Positions 38,129-45,867 of a stretch of 64,000 nucleotides of DNA are shown piece after piece. The notes beneath the pieces are model-generated. The model worked only from the letters and a program-made list of their open reading frames with translations. It did no database searches and was not told the DNA's origin. Position 1 is the first letter of the stretch. Each line of letters begins with the position of its first letter. The position numbers and the translations under genes were made by a program. This DNA is from a bacterium. Its GTDB lineage: Bacteria > Eisenbacteria > RBG-16-71-46 > CAIMUX01. The stretch spans positions 277,326 through 341,325 of the forward strand of contig JAUIHP010000004.1 of NCBI GenBank assembly GCA_030431975.1. The letters run 5' to 3'.

Positions 38129-39556
38129 ATGGCGACGGCCGTCTCGAGCGCCCCTCTTTCAATCGCCGCGAGCTCTTCGGAGCGGGCCCACCCGTCCTAC
38201 ATTTTGACCTTTGGCTTCGGGATTTCCGTCGTCATGTGGGGGCTGGGTTTTGTCAGCCGAATGCCGCCGATTTGGCTTCCCAGTTCCGTGCTGCTCTTCG
38301 TCCTCCTCGCCGTCCAACTCGTCGGTGGTTTTTTCGCCGGTCGGGCGACCGGACTCGGAGCGAAGGCGGGGGCCATCGCCGGGGCGACCAGCTCCGTCAT
38401 CAATCTACTTGTCCTGGGGTCCCTGCTCGGCGGAGACGATCCGGGGCAGCTCCAGTCCGGGGCCGCCATCTGGGTTCCGGGTTCGATCCTGGTGGGTGCG
38501 GTTCTTGGTGGTGTCGGTGGCGGGTTGGCCTCGATCGTCGCGTCTTCTATGCCGTTGGTGGGGGCGGCGGGAATGGGTTCCTCCGCGATCGAGAGGACCG
38601 CGGCGCCCACCGATCCGTCGCGCGTCTTCCCCGCGACGGGCGTTGTTCGTCCGCGGATCTGGACGGGACGCTTCGCTCAGGTCGCATGCCTCGCCACGTT
38701 GTTCCTGCTGACGGTCGGTGGAATGGTGACGAGCCACGAAGCCGGGCTGGCCGTCGTCGACTGGCCGAACAGTTTCGGCCACAACATGTTTCTCTTTCCC
38801 CTGAGTCGCATGACCGGCGGGATCTATTTCGAGCACGCTCATCGACTGTTCGGAGCGCTGGTCGGTTTGACCACGCTGGTTCTTGCCATCCACCTGCAGT
38901 TCGCCGACCCGCGGCGCAGCGTGCGCGCACTGGGCTGGGTCGCGCTTGTCATGGTGATCGTGCAGGGCATCATGGGCGGGCTTCGTGTCACCGGCCACTT
39001 CACCGACGCGACCGATCCGGCCCTGACCGCTCCGAACCTGACGCTCGCTCTGGTCCACGGTGTTTTCGGTCAGGTCTTCTTCGCGACGTTGATCGGACTC
39101 GCCGCCATCACGTCACCAAGTTGGAACCGTCTACCGGGTGCCGTGTCCCGCCCGCAGGCCATTGCCGACCATCGATGGACCGTGGTGCTGTTGGCTCTTT
39201 TGCTGCCGCAGCTCGTCCTCGGCGCTTTCTATCGGCACATGGAAGGCGGCCTCCATCTTCACCTGACCCTGGCCGTGCTCGTCATGTTGAGTGCATTCGT
39301 CGTCGGGCTTCGAGGTGTCTCACTGGCCAAGGAGTTCCCGATCTACCGCAAACTCGGCCGGGCTCTACTGTGGCTGGTGTCGACTCAGCTGCTCCTCGGA
39401 ATCGGCGCGCTGATCGCAGTCAGCTTCGCTAGGGAGGCCGTACAACCGCCGGCGTACGAAGTGATCGTGACGACGGCGCATCAGGCAACCGGGGCGCTGC
39501 TCCTAGCCGTCGCCACGTTGATGGCGCTGTGGAGTCGTCGGCTCTTCCAGCGTTAG
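38129..39556 (+). CDS. ctaA: Haem A synthase (COX15/CtaA) with N-terminal membrane extension
   Basis: 475 residues from ATG 38129 (TGGAGG six bases upstream). The catalytic part begins near 180: GGMVTSHEAGLAVVDWPNSFGHNMF and the haem ligand region YFEHAHRLFGALVG, then HLHLTLAVLVMLSAFVVGLR and TTAHQATGALLLA. It oxidises the C8 methyl of haem O to the formyl of haem A. Residues 1-150 add four hydrophobic segments with glycine-rich turns (GAKAGAIAGATSSVINLL, GAVLGGVGGGLASIV), a domain not part of standard COX15. Confidence 0.92.
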   Translation: MATAVSSAPLSIAASSSERAHPSYILTFGFGISVVMWGLGFVSRMPPIWLPSSVLLFVLLAVQLVGGFFAGRATGLGAKAGAIAGATSSVINLLVLGSLLGGDDPGQLQSGAAIWVPGSILVGAVLGGVGGGLASIVASSMPLVGAAGMGSSAIERTAAPTDPSRVFPATGVVRPRIWTGRFAQVACLATLFLLTVGGMVTSHEAGLAVVDWPNSFGHNMFLFPLSRMTGGIYFEHAHRLFGALVGLTTLVLAIHLQFADPRRSVRALGWVALVMVIVQGIMGGLRVTGHFTDATDPALTAPNLTLALVHGVFGQVFFATLIGLAAITSPSWNRLPGAVSRPQAIADHRWTVVLLALLLPQLVLGAFYRHMEGGLHLHLTLAVLVMLSAFVVGLRGVSLAKEFPIYRKLGRALLWLVSTQLLLGIGALIAVSFAREAVQPPAYEVIVTTAHQATGALLLAVATLMALWSRRLFQR

Positions 39557-39685
39557 TACGACCTGTACGGTCAGACCTGTTCAGCCCGAACTCGCGGCCC
39601 GAACTACTCCTGAAGGGCTAATCCGATCTGTTCGTGAGGGTCTATGGCGGTGGCGAAACTGCCCACAGCGGTCGCGATACACGGG

Positions 39686-39691
39686 TAGACT
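39686..39691 (+). promoter_or_regulatory. Putative -10 element, possibly of a leaderless mRNA
   Basis: GGGTAGACT ends six bases before ATG 39698; no ribosome-binding site lies between. Confidence 0.4.
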
Positions 39692-39697
39692 GCGGCC

Positions 39698-40645
39698 ATG
39701 GCATCCTCCGGACGAAAGACGGCTTCGGGAAGCTCGGGCCGGATTCGGGAAACCGACTTGTTCGAACCGATCCGCGGCTACCTCGAGAATCAGGGATTCG
39801 AGGTCAATGCCGAGGTCGTTCATTGCGACGTCACGGCTACGAAGGGCGATGAACTCCTTGTCGTCGAACTCAAGACCAGCGCAACGATGCAGTTGCTCGT
39901 GCAGGCGACGGAGCGGCAGAAGATCACGGACAGCGTCTACGTGGCGATCCCGGCCGGCGTCCACAAACGGAAACATTTCCTCGGTGTGCAGCGGGTCCTG
40001 AAGCGTCTGGAACTCGGGCTGATCGTGGTCGATCTCACCTCCGACCCTCCTGCGGTGAAGAAGCACTTCGATCCGCTGCCGCACAAGAAACGCAAGGTCA
40101 GTCGAAAGAAACGAGCCGTCATTCGAGAGATCTCCCGACGTTCGGCCAACTACAACGTGGGCGGCAGCTCGCAAAGCAAGCTCGTCACGGCCTACCGGGA
40201 GAACGCCATTCTCGTGGCTGCCTGTCTCGAGGAAACCGGAGCGACATCGCCCAAGGAGCTGCGGAAGCGGGGCACTGGATGGAAGACGCAAAGCATTCTC
40301 TCCGACAATCACTACGGTTGGTTTCAGCGGATCGATCGCGGCGTTTATGAGCTGACGAGCCGGGGACGAAACGAGGTGCGGGAGTACCCCGAGCTGTATG
40401 CTCAAAGTCGGGACATCCTGACGGAGCGTGCCGCCTCTCCCAGTTCCGCCGGGCCGGCTACCGCGCAACCCCGAAGTCGGGCAAAGAACCGACCTGGTGT
40501 AACTCCCAAGCCCGGCCCTCCGTCCGTTGCCAAGCCCGTTGCCAAGTCCGTTGCCAAGTCCGGCCCCAAGTCCGACCCCAAGCCGGGCCCCAAGTCGGGC
40601 CCCAACTCAGACAGAAGTCGTGTCCGGAGTCGGAACGGGAAGTAA
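39698..40645 (+). CDS. DUF2161 family PD-(D/E)XK nuclease-fold protein
   Basis: 315 residues. The N-terminal half fits DUF2161, annotated as a putative PD-(D/E)XK phosphodiesterase: RETDLFEPIRGYLENQGFEV, GDELLVVELK (the D...ExK catalytic pattern), LLVQATERQKITDSVYVAIP. The middle (about 165-245) looks like a winged-helix-type segment (SPKELRKRGTGWKTQSILSD). The tail 266-315 is basic low complexity (repeated KS/KP units) that could bind nucleic acid. Substrate unknown. Confidence 0.8.
   Translation: MASSGRKTASGSSGRIRETDLFEPIRGYLENQGFEVNAEVVHCDVTATKGDELLVVELKTSATMQLLVQATERQKITDSVYVAIPAGVHKRKHFLGVQRVLKRLELGLIVVDLTSDPPAVKKHFDPLPHKKRKVSRKKRAVIREISRRSANYNVGGSSQSKLVTAYRENAILVAACLEETGATSPKELRKRGTGWKTQSILSDNHYGWFQRIDRGVYELTSRGRNEVREYPELYAQSRDILTERAASPSSAGPATAQPRSRAKNRPGVTPKPGPPSVAKPVAKSVAKSGPKSDPKPGPKSGPNSDRSRVRSRNGK
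40523..40606 (+). repeat. 12-bp in-frame tandem repeat, seven units
   Basis: Units of the type TCCGTTGCCAAG drifting to TCCGGCCCCAAG, encoding SVAK/SGPK/PGPK tetrapeptides in the DUF2161 protein tail. Confidence 0.85.
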
Positions 40646-40718
40646 GGGCTTCCCGAGAGCGGCCGTACGTAGCTTTCCCGGCTGACGCACGATCCCTTCC
40701 GTTACGTACCCTTCAGCC

Positions 40719-41420
40719 ATGGCTACGAACGTCTATTCACTTCCGGATACGTCCGAGAAGTCGGGAAAACTCCCGCGGATTCCGATCTTCGCCGGCCTGT
40801 CGATGGCCGAATGGGACGCGCTCGAGCGGGCCGCCCGCCTTCGGAACATCGAGAAGGGTGAGTTCCTGTTCTGCGAGGGGGAAGAGGCCGAGGGCTTCTT
40901 TCTTCTCGTCAAGGGGCGCTTGAAGATGTTTCGGGAGACTCCTCGCGGAAAGGCGGTGGTGCTTCAGTTCATCAATGACGGCGAGATCATTGTGGCGGCC
41001 TCGTTTGAAGTCGGGGAGCACCCCGTGACGTGTGAGGCGTTACAGGAATCTCAGGTGGCCTACTTTCCGGTGCAGGAGTTCGACAGTCTCCTAACCGAGT
41101 GGCCCCGCGTGGCCGCACGAATCATCACCGCGCAATCCGCGCTGCTGCGCAGGTTCCTCGACCGGACGGAGCAGCTCATGGCCCAAACGGTAACCGGGAG
41201 GCTGTGTCACTACCTTCTCGAGAACCGGACGGAGCCGGACTTCGTCCGTCTCCCAGTTTCCAAGGCGGAAGTGGCCGGACTGCTGGGAATGGTCGGAGAG
41301 ACGCTGTCCCGCTCGCTACGGCAGCTGCGGGACAAGAAGCTCATCGAGGTCGAGGGACGAAACATCCGGATTCTCGATCCGGAAGCGCTAACCGCCGAGA
41401 TCTGGCAACCGGACCGGTAG
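40719..41420 (+). CDS. Crp/Fnr family transcriptional regulator
   Basis: 233 residues. A cyclic-nucleotide-binding-type beta-barrel (about 22-130: EKGEFLFCEGEEAEGFFLLVKGRLKMF) and a C-terminal winged helix (LPVSKAEVAGLLGMVGETLSRSLRQLRDKKLIEVEGRNIRI). There is no FNR-type cysteine cluster, so the effector is unknown. Two TACGTA palindromes (40666 and 40703) lie upstream. The TAG stop at 41418-41420 consists of the flanking TA plus the first G of the insertion sequence, so the native C-terminus may have been altered by the insertion. Confidence 0.9.
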   Translation: MATNVYSLPDTSEKSGKLPRIPIFAGLSMAEWDALERAARLRNIEKGEFLFCEGEEAEGFFLLVKGRLKMFRETPRGKAVVLQFINDGEIIVAASFEVGEHPVTCEALQESQVAYFPVQEFDSLLTEWPRVAARIITAQSALLRRFLDRTEQLMAQTVTGRLCHYLLENRTEPDFVRLPVSKAEVAGLLGMVGETLSRSLRQLRDKKLIEVEGRNIRILDPEALTAEIWQPDR

Positions 41421-42690
41421 GTTGTGGCCTGAGGATTGGTGACGTTCGGGAACGGGATTCGCAGTTCTCCGAGCATGACCGACCGAACTCCGTCACCCGG
41501 GGCGATCTACTCGACCTACAGTCCACCCTTCTGCCCGAACCGTGACTGTTCCTTCCACTTAGGGAACAGCCGGCAGTGGCACTACGTTCGCGACGGCTTC
41601 TTCACTCGCCCGTCGGACCAGCGCCAGTTTCAGCGCTTCCTTTGCCGTCACTGCGGTCGACGGTTTTCTACGCGAACGTTTTCCGCCACCTACTGGCTAC
41701 GGCGGAGAAACCTGCTAGCGAGGGTCGCCCAGACTCTCTCCAACGGCGCCGCGCTCCGACAGGCCGGCCGGATTCTGGAGGCGCCTCACTCGACGATTGC
41801 ACGTCACCAGGCTCGCCTCGGCCGACACGGTCTCCTCTTTCTGGCCGAAGCTATGGAGACCGCCACCATCAAAGAGCCCGTCGTCGTCGACGGCTTCGAA
41901 ACCTTCGAGTACTCGCAGTACTTCCCATTCCACATCAACTTGGCTGCGGGGCAGAGTTCCTGGTTCGTCTACGGGTACACGGACAGTCCTCTTCGGCGCA
42001 AAGGCCGGATGACCGAGAAGCAGAAGCGCGAACGGGTCCGCCTGGAGCGGGAGTTGGGACGACCCGACCCACGCGCGGTGGAGACGGGAATGGCCGACCT
42101 CATCGGCCCCGTCCTCGATCGGTCGCACGGACCGCTCGAGCTCCACAGTGACGAGCATCCCGCCTACCCGCCCGCCATCCGCCGGGCGATGGCGAATCGG
42201 CCGGATCGGCAGATCGATCACTGTTGCACTCCATCGGTGGAGGCTCGGACACACGAGAACCCGCTGTTCGCGGTCAATCTGGCCGACATGTTGATTCGTC
42301 ACAGCCACGCCAACCACCGGCGGGAGACGATCGCATTCAGCAAGCGGCGCATGGGTGCGCTAGACCGGCTGGGGATCTTCGTCGTGTGGCGCAACTGGAT
42401 CAAACGAAGACGGGAGAAGAAGGGAACGGAGACCGCAGCCATGGACTGTGGCTTGGCCGACCGGCCGCTCAAGTGGGCGGATGTTCTGAAACGAAGACTC
42501 TTTCCAAATCGGGTGGCCTTACCAGCACCATGGCCCGACTACTACCGTCGGCGTGTCCTCACACCAGTCTTGGGCGAGGGGCAAACGGAGCACCAGTTGA
42601 AGTACGCGTTCTAAGGCCGAATAAGACTCTGAGGCGGCGGGTTGACCGGACGCGACCTGGGCTGCGGTCAGCAATCTTCCGGCCACAACC
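41420..42690 (+). mobile_element. Complete insertion sequence, copy 1 (about 1.27 kb)
   Basis: Terminal inverted repeats GGTTGTGGCCTGAGGATTGG (left) and GGTTGTGGCCGGAAGATTGC (right, complement) match at 21 of 24 positions. The element is flanked by TA on both sides (41418-41419 and 42691-42692), consistent with insertion at a TA dinucleotide. It contains one transposase gene. A nearly identical copy in the opposite orientation begins at 62903. Confidence 0.88.
41475..42614 (+). CDS. DDE transposase with N-terminal zinc ribbon
   Basis: 379 residues from ATG 41475 (in-frame GTG 41436 is an alternative). The N-terminal zinc-ribbon pair CPNRDC and CRHCGRRFSTRTFSATYW is followed by a helix-turn-helix-like segment (LSNGAALRQAGRILEAPHSTIARHQ). 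Probable catalytic acids: D in VVVDGFETFEY, D in ELHSDEHPAY, E in NHRRETIAFSKRR. Family not assigned; the zinc ribbon and DDE spacing are IS1/IS1595-like. The gene is intact and probably active, given the near-identity of copy 2. Confidence 0.85.
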   Translation: MTDRTPSPGAIYSTYSPPFCPNRDCSFHLGNSRQWHYVRDGFFTRPSDQRQFQRFLCRHCGRRFSTRTFSATYWLRRRNLLARVAQTLSNGAALRQAGRILEAPHSTIARHQARLGRHGLLFLAEAMETATIKEPVVVDGFETFEYSQYFPFHINLAAGQSSWFVYGYTDSPLRRKGRMTEKQKRERVRLERELGRPDPRAVETGMADLIGPVLDRSHGPLELHSDEHPAYPPAIRRAMANRPDRQIDHCCTPSVEARTHENPLFAVNLADMLIRHSHANHRRETIAFSKRRMGALDRLGIFVVWRNWIKRRREKKGTETAAMDCGLADRPLKWADVLKRRLFPNRVALPAPWPDYYRRRVLTPVLGEGQTEHQLKYAF

Positions 42691-44546
42691 TACTTGATGC
42701 GGTGGCCTGCTGGGTCGATGCGGTTGTTGAAGATCCAGGCAACGACCTCGCCGATACGAATCTCATCCTTCAAGTAGGCCGCCCTCGTCAAACGCTCAGA
42801 CGACCTCTTGGAACCAGGGCCCTCCGTCGACTGGCGCATCTCGCGGAACATCTGAATCCACCACTCCATGTGTGACGGTCTCAGGTCCACCCATCCCTTC
42901 GTGGCATAGAGGTCGACCGACTCGGCTGTGAGTTCCAGCTTGTGGTTCTTCGGATTGAAGGCAGGAATCTTGATGGACGGACCTCGCCAGATTTTCTCTC
43001 CGTTCGGATGAAGAATCGGAATTCCGATCGAGGTAATCGTCTCCCGTAGCGGGTCGGACTTCAGGCGTTCGAAGAACAGCGCGGAGAGATCCTTTCCGGA
43101 CGGTGCGCTCTCGTCGTTCTCACCGAGCAGACGAGAAAGCGTTTGAAACTCGATGTGAAAGAGGTGGGACTCGTAGAGGTACTTCGCGAGCTGGGGTGGG
43201 CCGAGTTGTCCGAGTGCGATTGAGGGCGTGCTCGTCTCGGCCTCCAGTTTTTCCAACTCTTCGATCGCGACGTGGCGGATCATACCGGCCTTGTAGGTCG
43301 GGTTCATGATGGTGGAGTCGATAGCGCCGATCACATCGTGTCCGGTATTGCTGCCACGCAGTTCGAGGACGATGTCGTGCGCAATCTCCTCCGGAGTGAT
43401 GAACTCCATCTGTCCCGTGTGGGTGATGGCTTCGAACTCGCCGCGTGTGAACATCCCGTTCTCGCCCGTGTTGACGGCGGCCAGCTGCAAGGTCTTCTTC
43501 GATCCGTTGTCGTTGGTGAGCTCTTCGAATTCGTCCGGTTGAGGCATCGTGTCGAACGTTCCGTCCAGGGACTGCTCGCGCGTTTCGTAGAGCACGTACG
43601 CATCCCGTTCGACGACGAGACGACCGTCTTTCTTCTTCCATTGATTTCCACGGACGGCGGAGAACTCGATGTCCCGGTAGCCGATCATGGCGGCCGGCTT
43701 GACCTCTTTGACGATCGGGCCGTTTGCGGTCCGGGCCATGAGGAAGAGAAGACCGGTCTGCGCGAACGCGATTGCGGTCTTCGTCATGAGAGTGGGGCTG
43801 GGCTTGTCCTCTCCATGCGTGTAGGGAATGTTGAGGCCCATGCCGCCCGTACCCGTCGTGCCCACCTTGACGTAGACGTGCGTCCGTTTCTCCGTCATGG
43901 CTCGGTAGAGCAGACGTGCGTGCAGGATAAGTTCAGGAATGGAGATGCTGATGAGCAGGTTTTCCAGGTCCGAACCGAAGGCATGGAAACGGTCCGCCGG
44001 AAACTCGATCGCTTCGCCTCCGGAGCGGGCAGAGGCCCCGGCATCTCCGACAAACTCACGTAGCTCATTCAAGCCGCGAGAAACGATATCGCTGGCAAGG
44101 AAGACATCCTGGTAGCTGATTCCGGTCGCTGTGTTGACGCAATCGACGATCGCAGCCGGCTCCGTCTCGTGGATCAGTCGGACGAGAAACGACTCGCGAT
44201 AGGCCTGATCAAAGTCGTGGTAGATGTCGGAGAACAGCCCCTTGCGAACCTCCGGATCCGACTTCTGCTGGTTGGGACTCGGAAGATCGACCTCTTCTTC
44301 CACGGGAATGGGACGACCTCGAAGGAAGATGTTCCCGTAGTAGCCGACGAACTCGACCTCATCGAACTCACTCTTTAGATCCGCGATCGTGTCGAGGGCC
44401 TCCTGTCGGTAGAGCGTGGCGACGATGATCCGCTTCGGGCGGAGGTCGGTGGCAGCTCTCTTGGCCACCTGCGTTCCAACCAAGCCTCCGCCGCCGAGAA
44501 TGAGTAGACTTTCGAACTGCGTGGCCGATTCGGTGGGGCGAGTCAT
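42690..44546 (-). CDS. NAD(P)-binding Rossmann-fold protein of unknown function
   Basis: 618 residues from ATG 44546 (GGAG six to seven bases upstream). The N-terminus has a nucleotide-binding motif LLILGGGGLVGTQVAKRA. Further conserved-looking segments are VDCVNTATGISYQDVF, THVYVKVGTTGTGGMGLNIPYTHGED, KTAIAFAQTGLLFLMAR and GSNTGHDVIGAIDSTIMNPTYKAGMIRH. The fold suggests a dehydrogenase/epimerase-like core with a long C-terminal region, but I do not recognise the family. Its TAG stop uses the terminal base of the insertion sequence, mirroring the Crp gene on the other side. Confidence 0.75.
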   Translation of the reverse strand: MTRPTESATQFESLLILGGGGLVGTQVAKRAATDLRPKRIIVATLYRQEALDTIADLKSEFDEVEFVGYYGNIFLRGRPIPVEEEVDLPSPNQQKSDPEVRKGLFSDIYHDFDQAYRESFLVRLIHETEPAAIVDCVNTATGISYQDVFLASDIVSRGLNELREFVGDAGASARSGGEAIEFPADRFHAFGSDLENLLISISIPELILHARLLYRAMTEKRTHVYVKVGTTGTGGMGLNIPYTHGEDKPSPTLMTKTAIAFAQTGLLFLMARTANGPIVKEVKPAAMIGYRDIEFSAVRGNQWKKKDGRLVVERDAYVLYETREQSLDGTFDTMPQPDEFEELTNDNGSKKTLQLAAVNTGENGMFTRGEFEAITHTGQMEFITPEEIAHDIVLELRGSNTGHDVIGAIDSTIMNPTYKAGMIRHVAIEELEKLEAETSTPSIALGQLGPPQLAKYLYESHLFHIEFQTLSRLLGENDESAPSGKDLSALFFERLKSDPLRETITSIGIPILHPNGEKIWRGPSIKIPAFNPKNHKLELTAESVDLYATKGWVDLRPSHMEWWIQMFREMRQSTEGPGSKRSSERLTRAAYLKDEIRIGEVVAWIFNNRIDPAGHRIK

Positions 44547-44688
44547 TGTGGTCTCCATTTCATCGCTCGAGACAGGCCAATCCCGCTTCCTCGCAAACGA
44601 GAAGGATACGGATTCAAACGAGGACCGTCTACGCTTCGCGGAAAGGAAGGACGGTCCGATGGGGCCGGGTCGCTCCAGGGACGGTCGG

Positions 44689-44804
44689 CTGGGCCGCAAG
44701 ACCGGGGCGAACAACTGGTCCGCAAGACCGGGCGGCAAACCGGGCCGCAAAACCGGGCCGCAAAACCGGGCCGAACAACCGGGCCGAACAACCGGGCCGA
44801 ACAA
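44689..44804 (+). repeat. 13-bp intergenic tandem repeat, nine units
   Basis: Units CCGGGCCGCAAAA and CCGGGCCGAACAA in the divergent gap 44547-44892. The last units are perfect copies, so unit number may vary between strains. Since 13 is not a multiple of three, the array is not coding; the rest of the gap holds no gene. Confidence 0.88.
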
Positions 44805-44892
44805 CCGGGGCACAGTGGCGGATGGGTGCGCACCCAACGCGGGTACATGCTTGGAATTGACGGTCGTCAGGTTTTTGAACGGGAGAACCTTC

Positions 44893-45867
44893 ATGACGAA
44901 CAGAACGCAGGTCGAGAAGGCAGAGGCTCTTCGGCGGCTTCATCACTCGTCTCAGCCCCTGCTCTTGCCGAACATTTGGAGTCCGATCGGGGCGAGAGTC
45001 CTCGAGCACAAAGGCTTTCCTGCTGTGGCGACGGCTAGTGCCGCCGTTTCCGCTTCTTTCGGATTCGCCGACGGTGAGCGGCTGCGCCTTTCGACGATTC
45101 TCGACGTCTTCGAGCGAATCGCGGGGAGTGTTTCCGTACCCGTCACCGCCGATCTCGAGACCGGCTACGGAGATTCGCTGGAGGAACTCGCTGCAACCGT
45201 GGACGCCGTCCTCCGGACGGGCGTTGTCGGAATCAACATCGAGGACAGCATTGTGGAAGGGGAATCCCTTCGTTCGTTGGAGGATCAGTGTGAGCGCCTG
45301 CGAGTCGTGCGAGGTCGGGCCGACTCCGCCGGTGTTCCGCTCGTCATCAATGCCCGAGTGGATGCGTTTCTGATTCCGTCTGAACCCGACTCCGGATTGG
45401 ACTCTTCGAGGTCATTGTGGAGCGACGTCGAGTCGCGAGCCCGGGCCTACCGCGATGCGGGGGCCGACTGTATCTATCCGATCGGCCCAGGTGACTCCGA
45501 CACCGTCGGGAAACTACGGTCGACGATCGACGCTCCGATCAACATTCTGTGTTCCCGGGGCGGTGCAGGCCTTGCGCAGATCGCGGGACTCGGGGTCAAC
45601 CGCGTGAGCTTCGGGCCGTTTCTCTTTCGCTCGGCCCTCGCTCACGTCTCAGACCTGGCGGATCGCGTGCAAGCGGGCGACACATCGTGGCTGCAGGACG
45701 TGCCGACGGGTGCGGAGGTCGCGATCCATCTGCGCAACGAGCCCGAACCGGAACCTCGACCTGGATCCAGATCCGGGATTGATACTGGAACTGGACCTGG
45801 AACTGGACCTGGAACTGGACCTGGACCTGGAACTGGACCTGGACTTGACGCGGGCCCGCGCGGATGA
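44893..45867 (+). CDS. Isocitrate lyase/PEP mutase superfamily protein
   Basis: 324 residues from ATG 44893 (GGGAG upstream). TIM-barrel motifs of the superfamily: PNIWSPIGARVLEHKGFPAVATAS, PVTADLETGYGDS (metal-binding acidic residues), GINIEDS and VINARVDAF. It resembles the phosphonomutase/oxaloacetate decarboxylase-like group rather than true isocitrate lyase. Residues from about 281 are a low-complexity tail (E/P, then G/T/P repeats). Its stop overlaps the start of the HIT-FEN gene. Confidence 0.88.
   Translation: MTNRTQVEKAEALRRLHHSSQPLLLPNIWSPIGARVLEHKGFPAVATASAAVSASFGFADGERLRLSTILDVFERIAGSVSVPVTADLETGYGDSLEELAATVDAVLRTGVVGINIEDSIVEGESLRSLEDQCERLRVVRGRADSAGVPLVINARVDAFLIPSEPDSGLDSSRSLWSDVESRARAYRDAGADCIYPIGPGDSDTVGKLRSTIDAPINILCSRGGAGLAQIAGLGVNRVSFGPFLFRSALAHVSDLADRVQAGDTSWLQDVPTGAEVAIHLRNEPEPEPRPGSRSGIDTGTGPGTGPGTGPGPGTGPGLDAGPRG
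45784..45846 (+). repeat. 6/12-bp in-frame tandem repeat
   Basis: Alternating GGAACT and GGACCT units encode the GTGPGTGPG tail of the PEP-mutase-like protein. Confidence 0.85.

Noticed and set aside
44689..44804. Possible CRISPR array
   Set aside because: The repeat unit is 13 bp with no spacers and no cas genes nearby; it is a simple tandem repeat.
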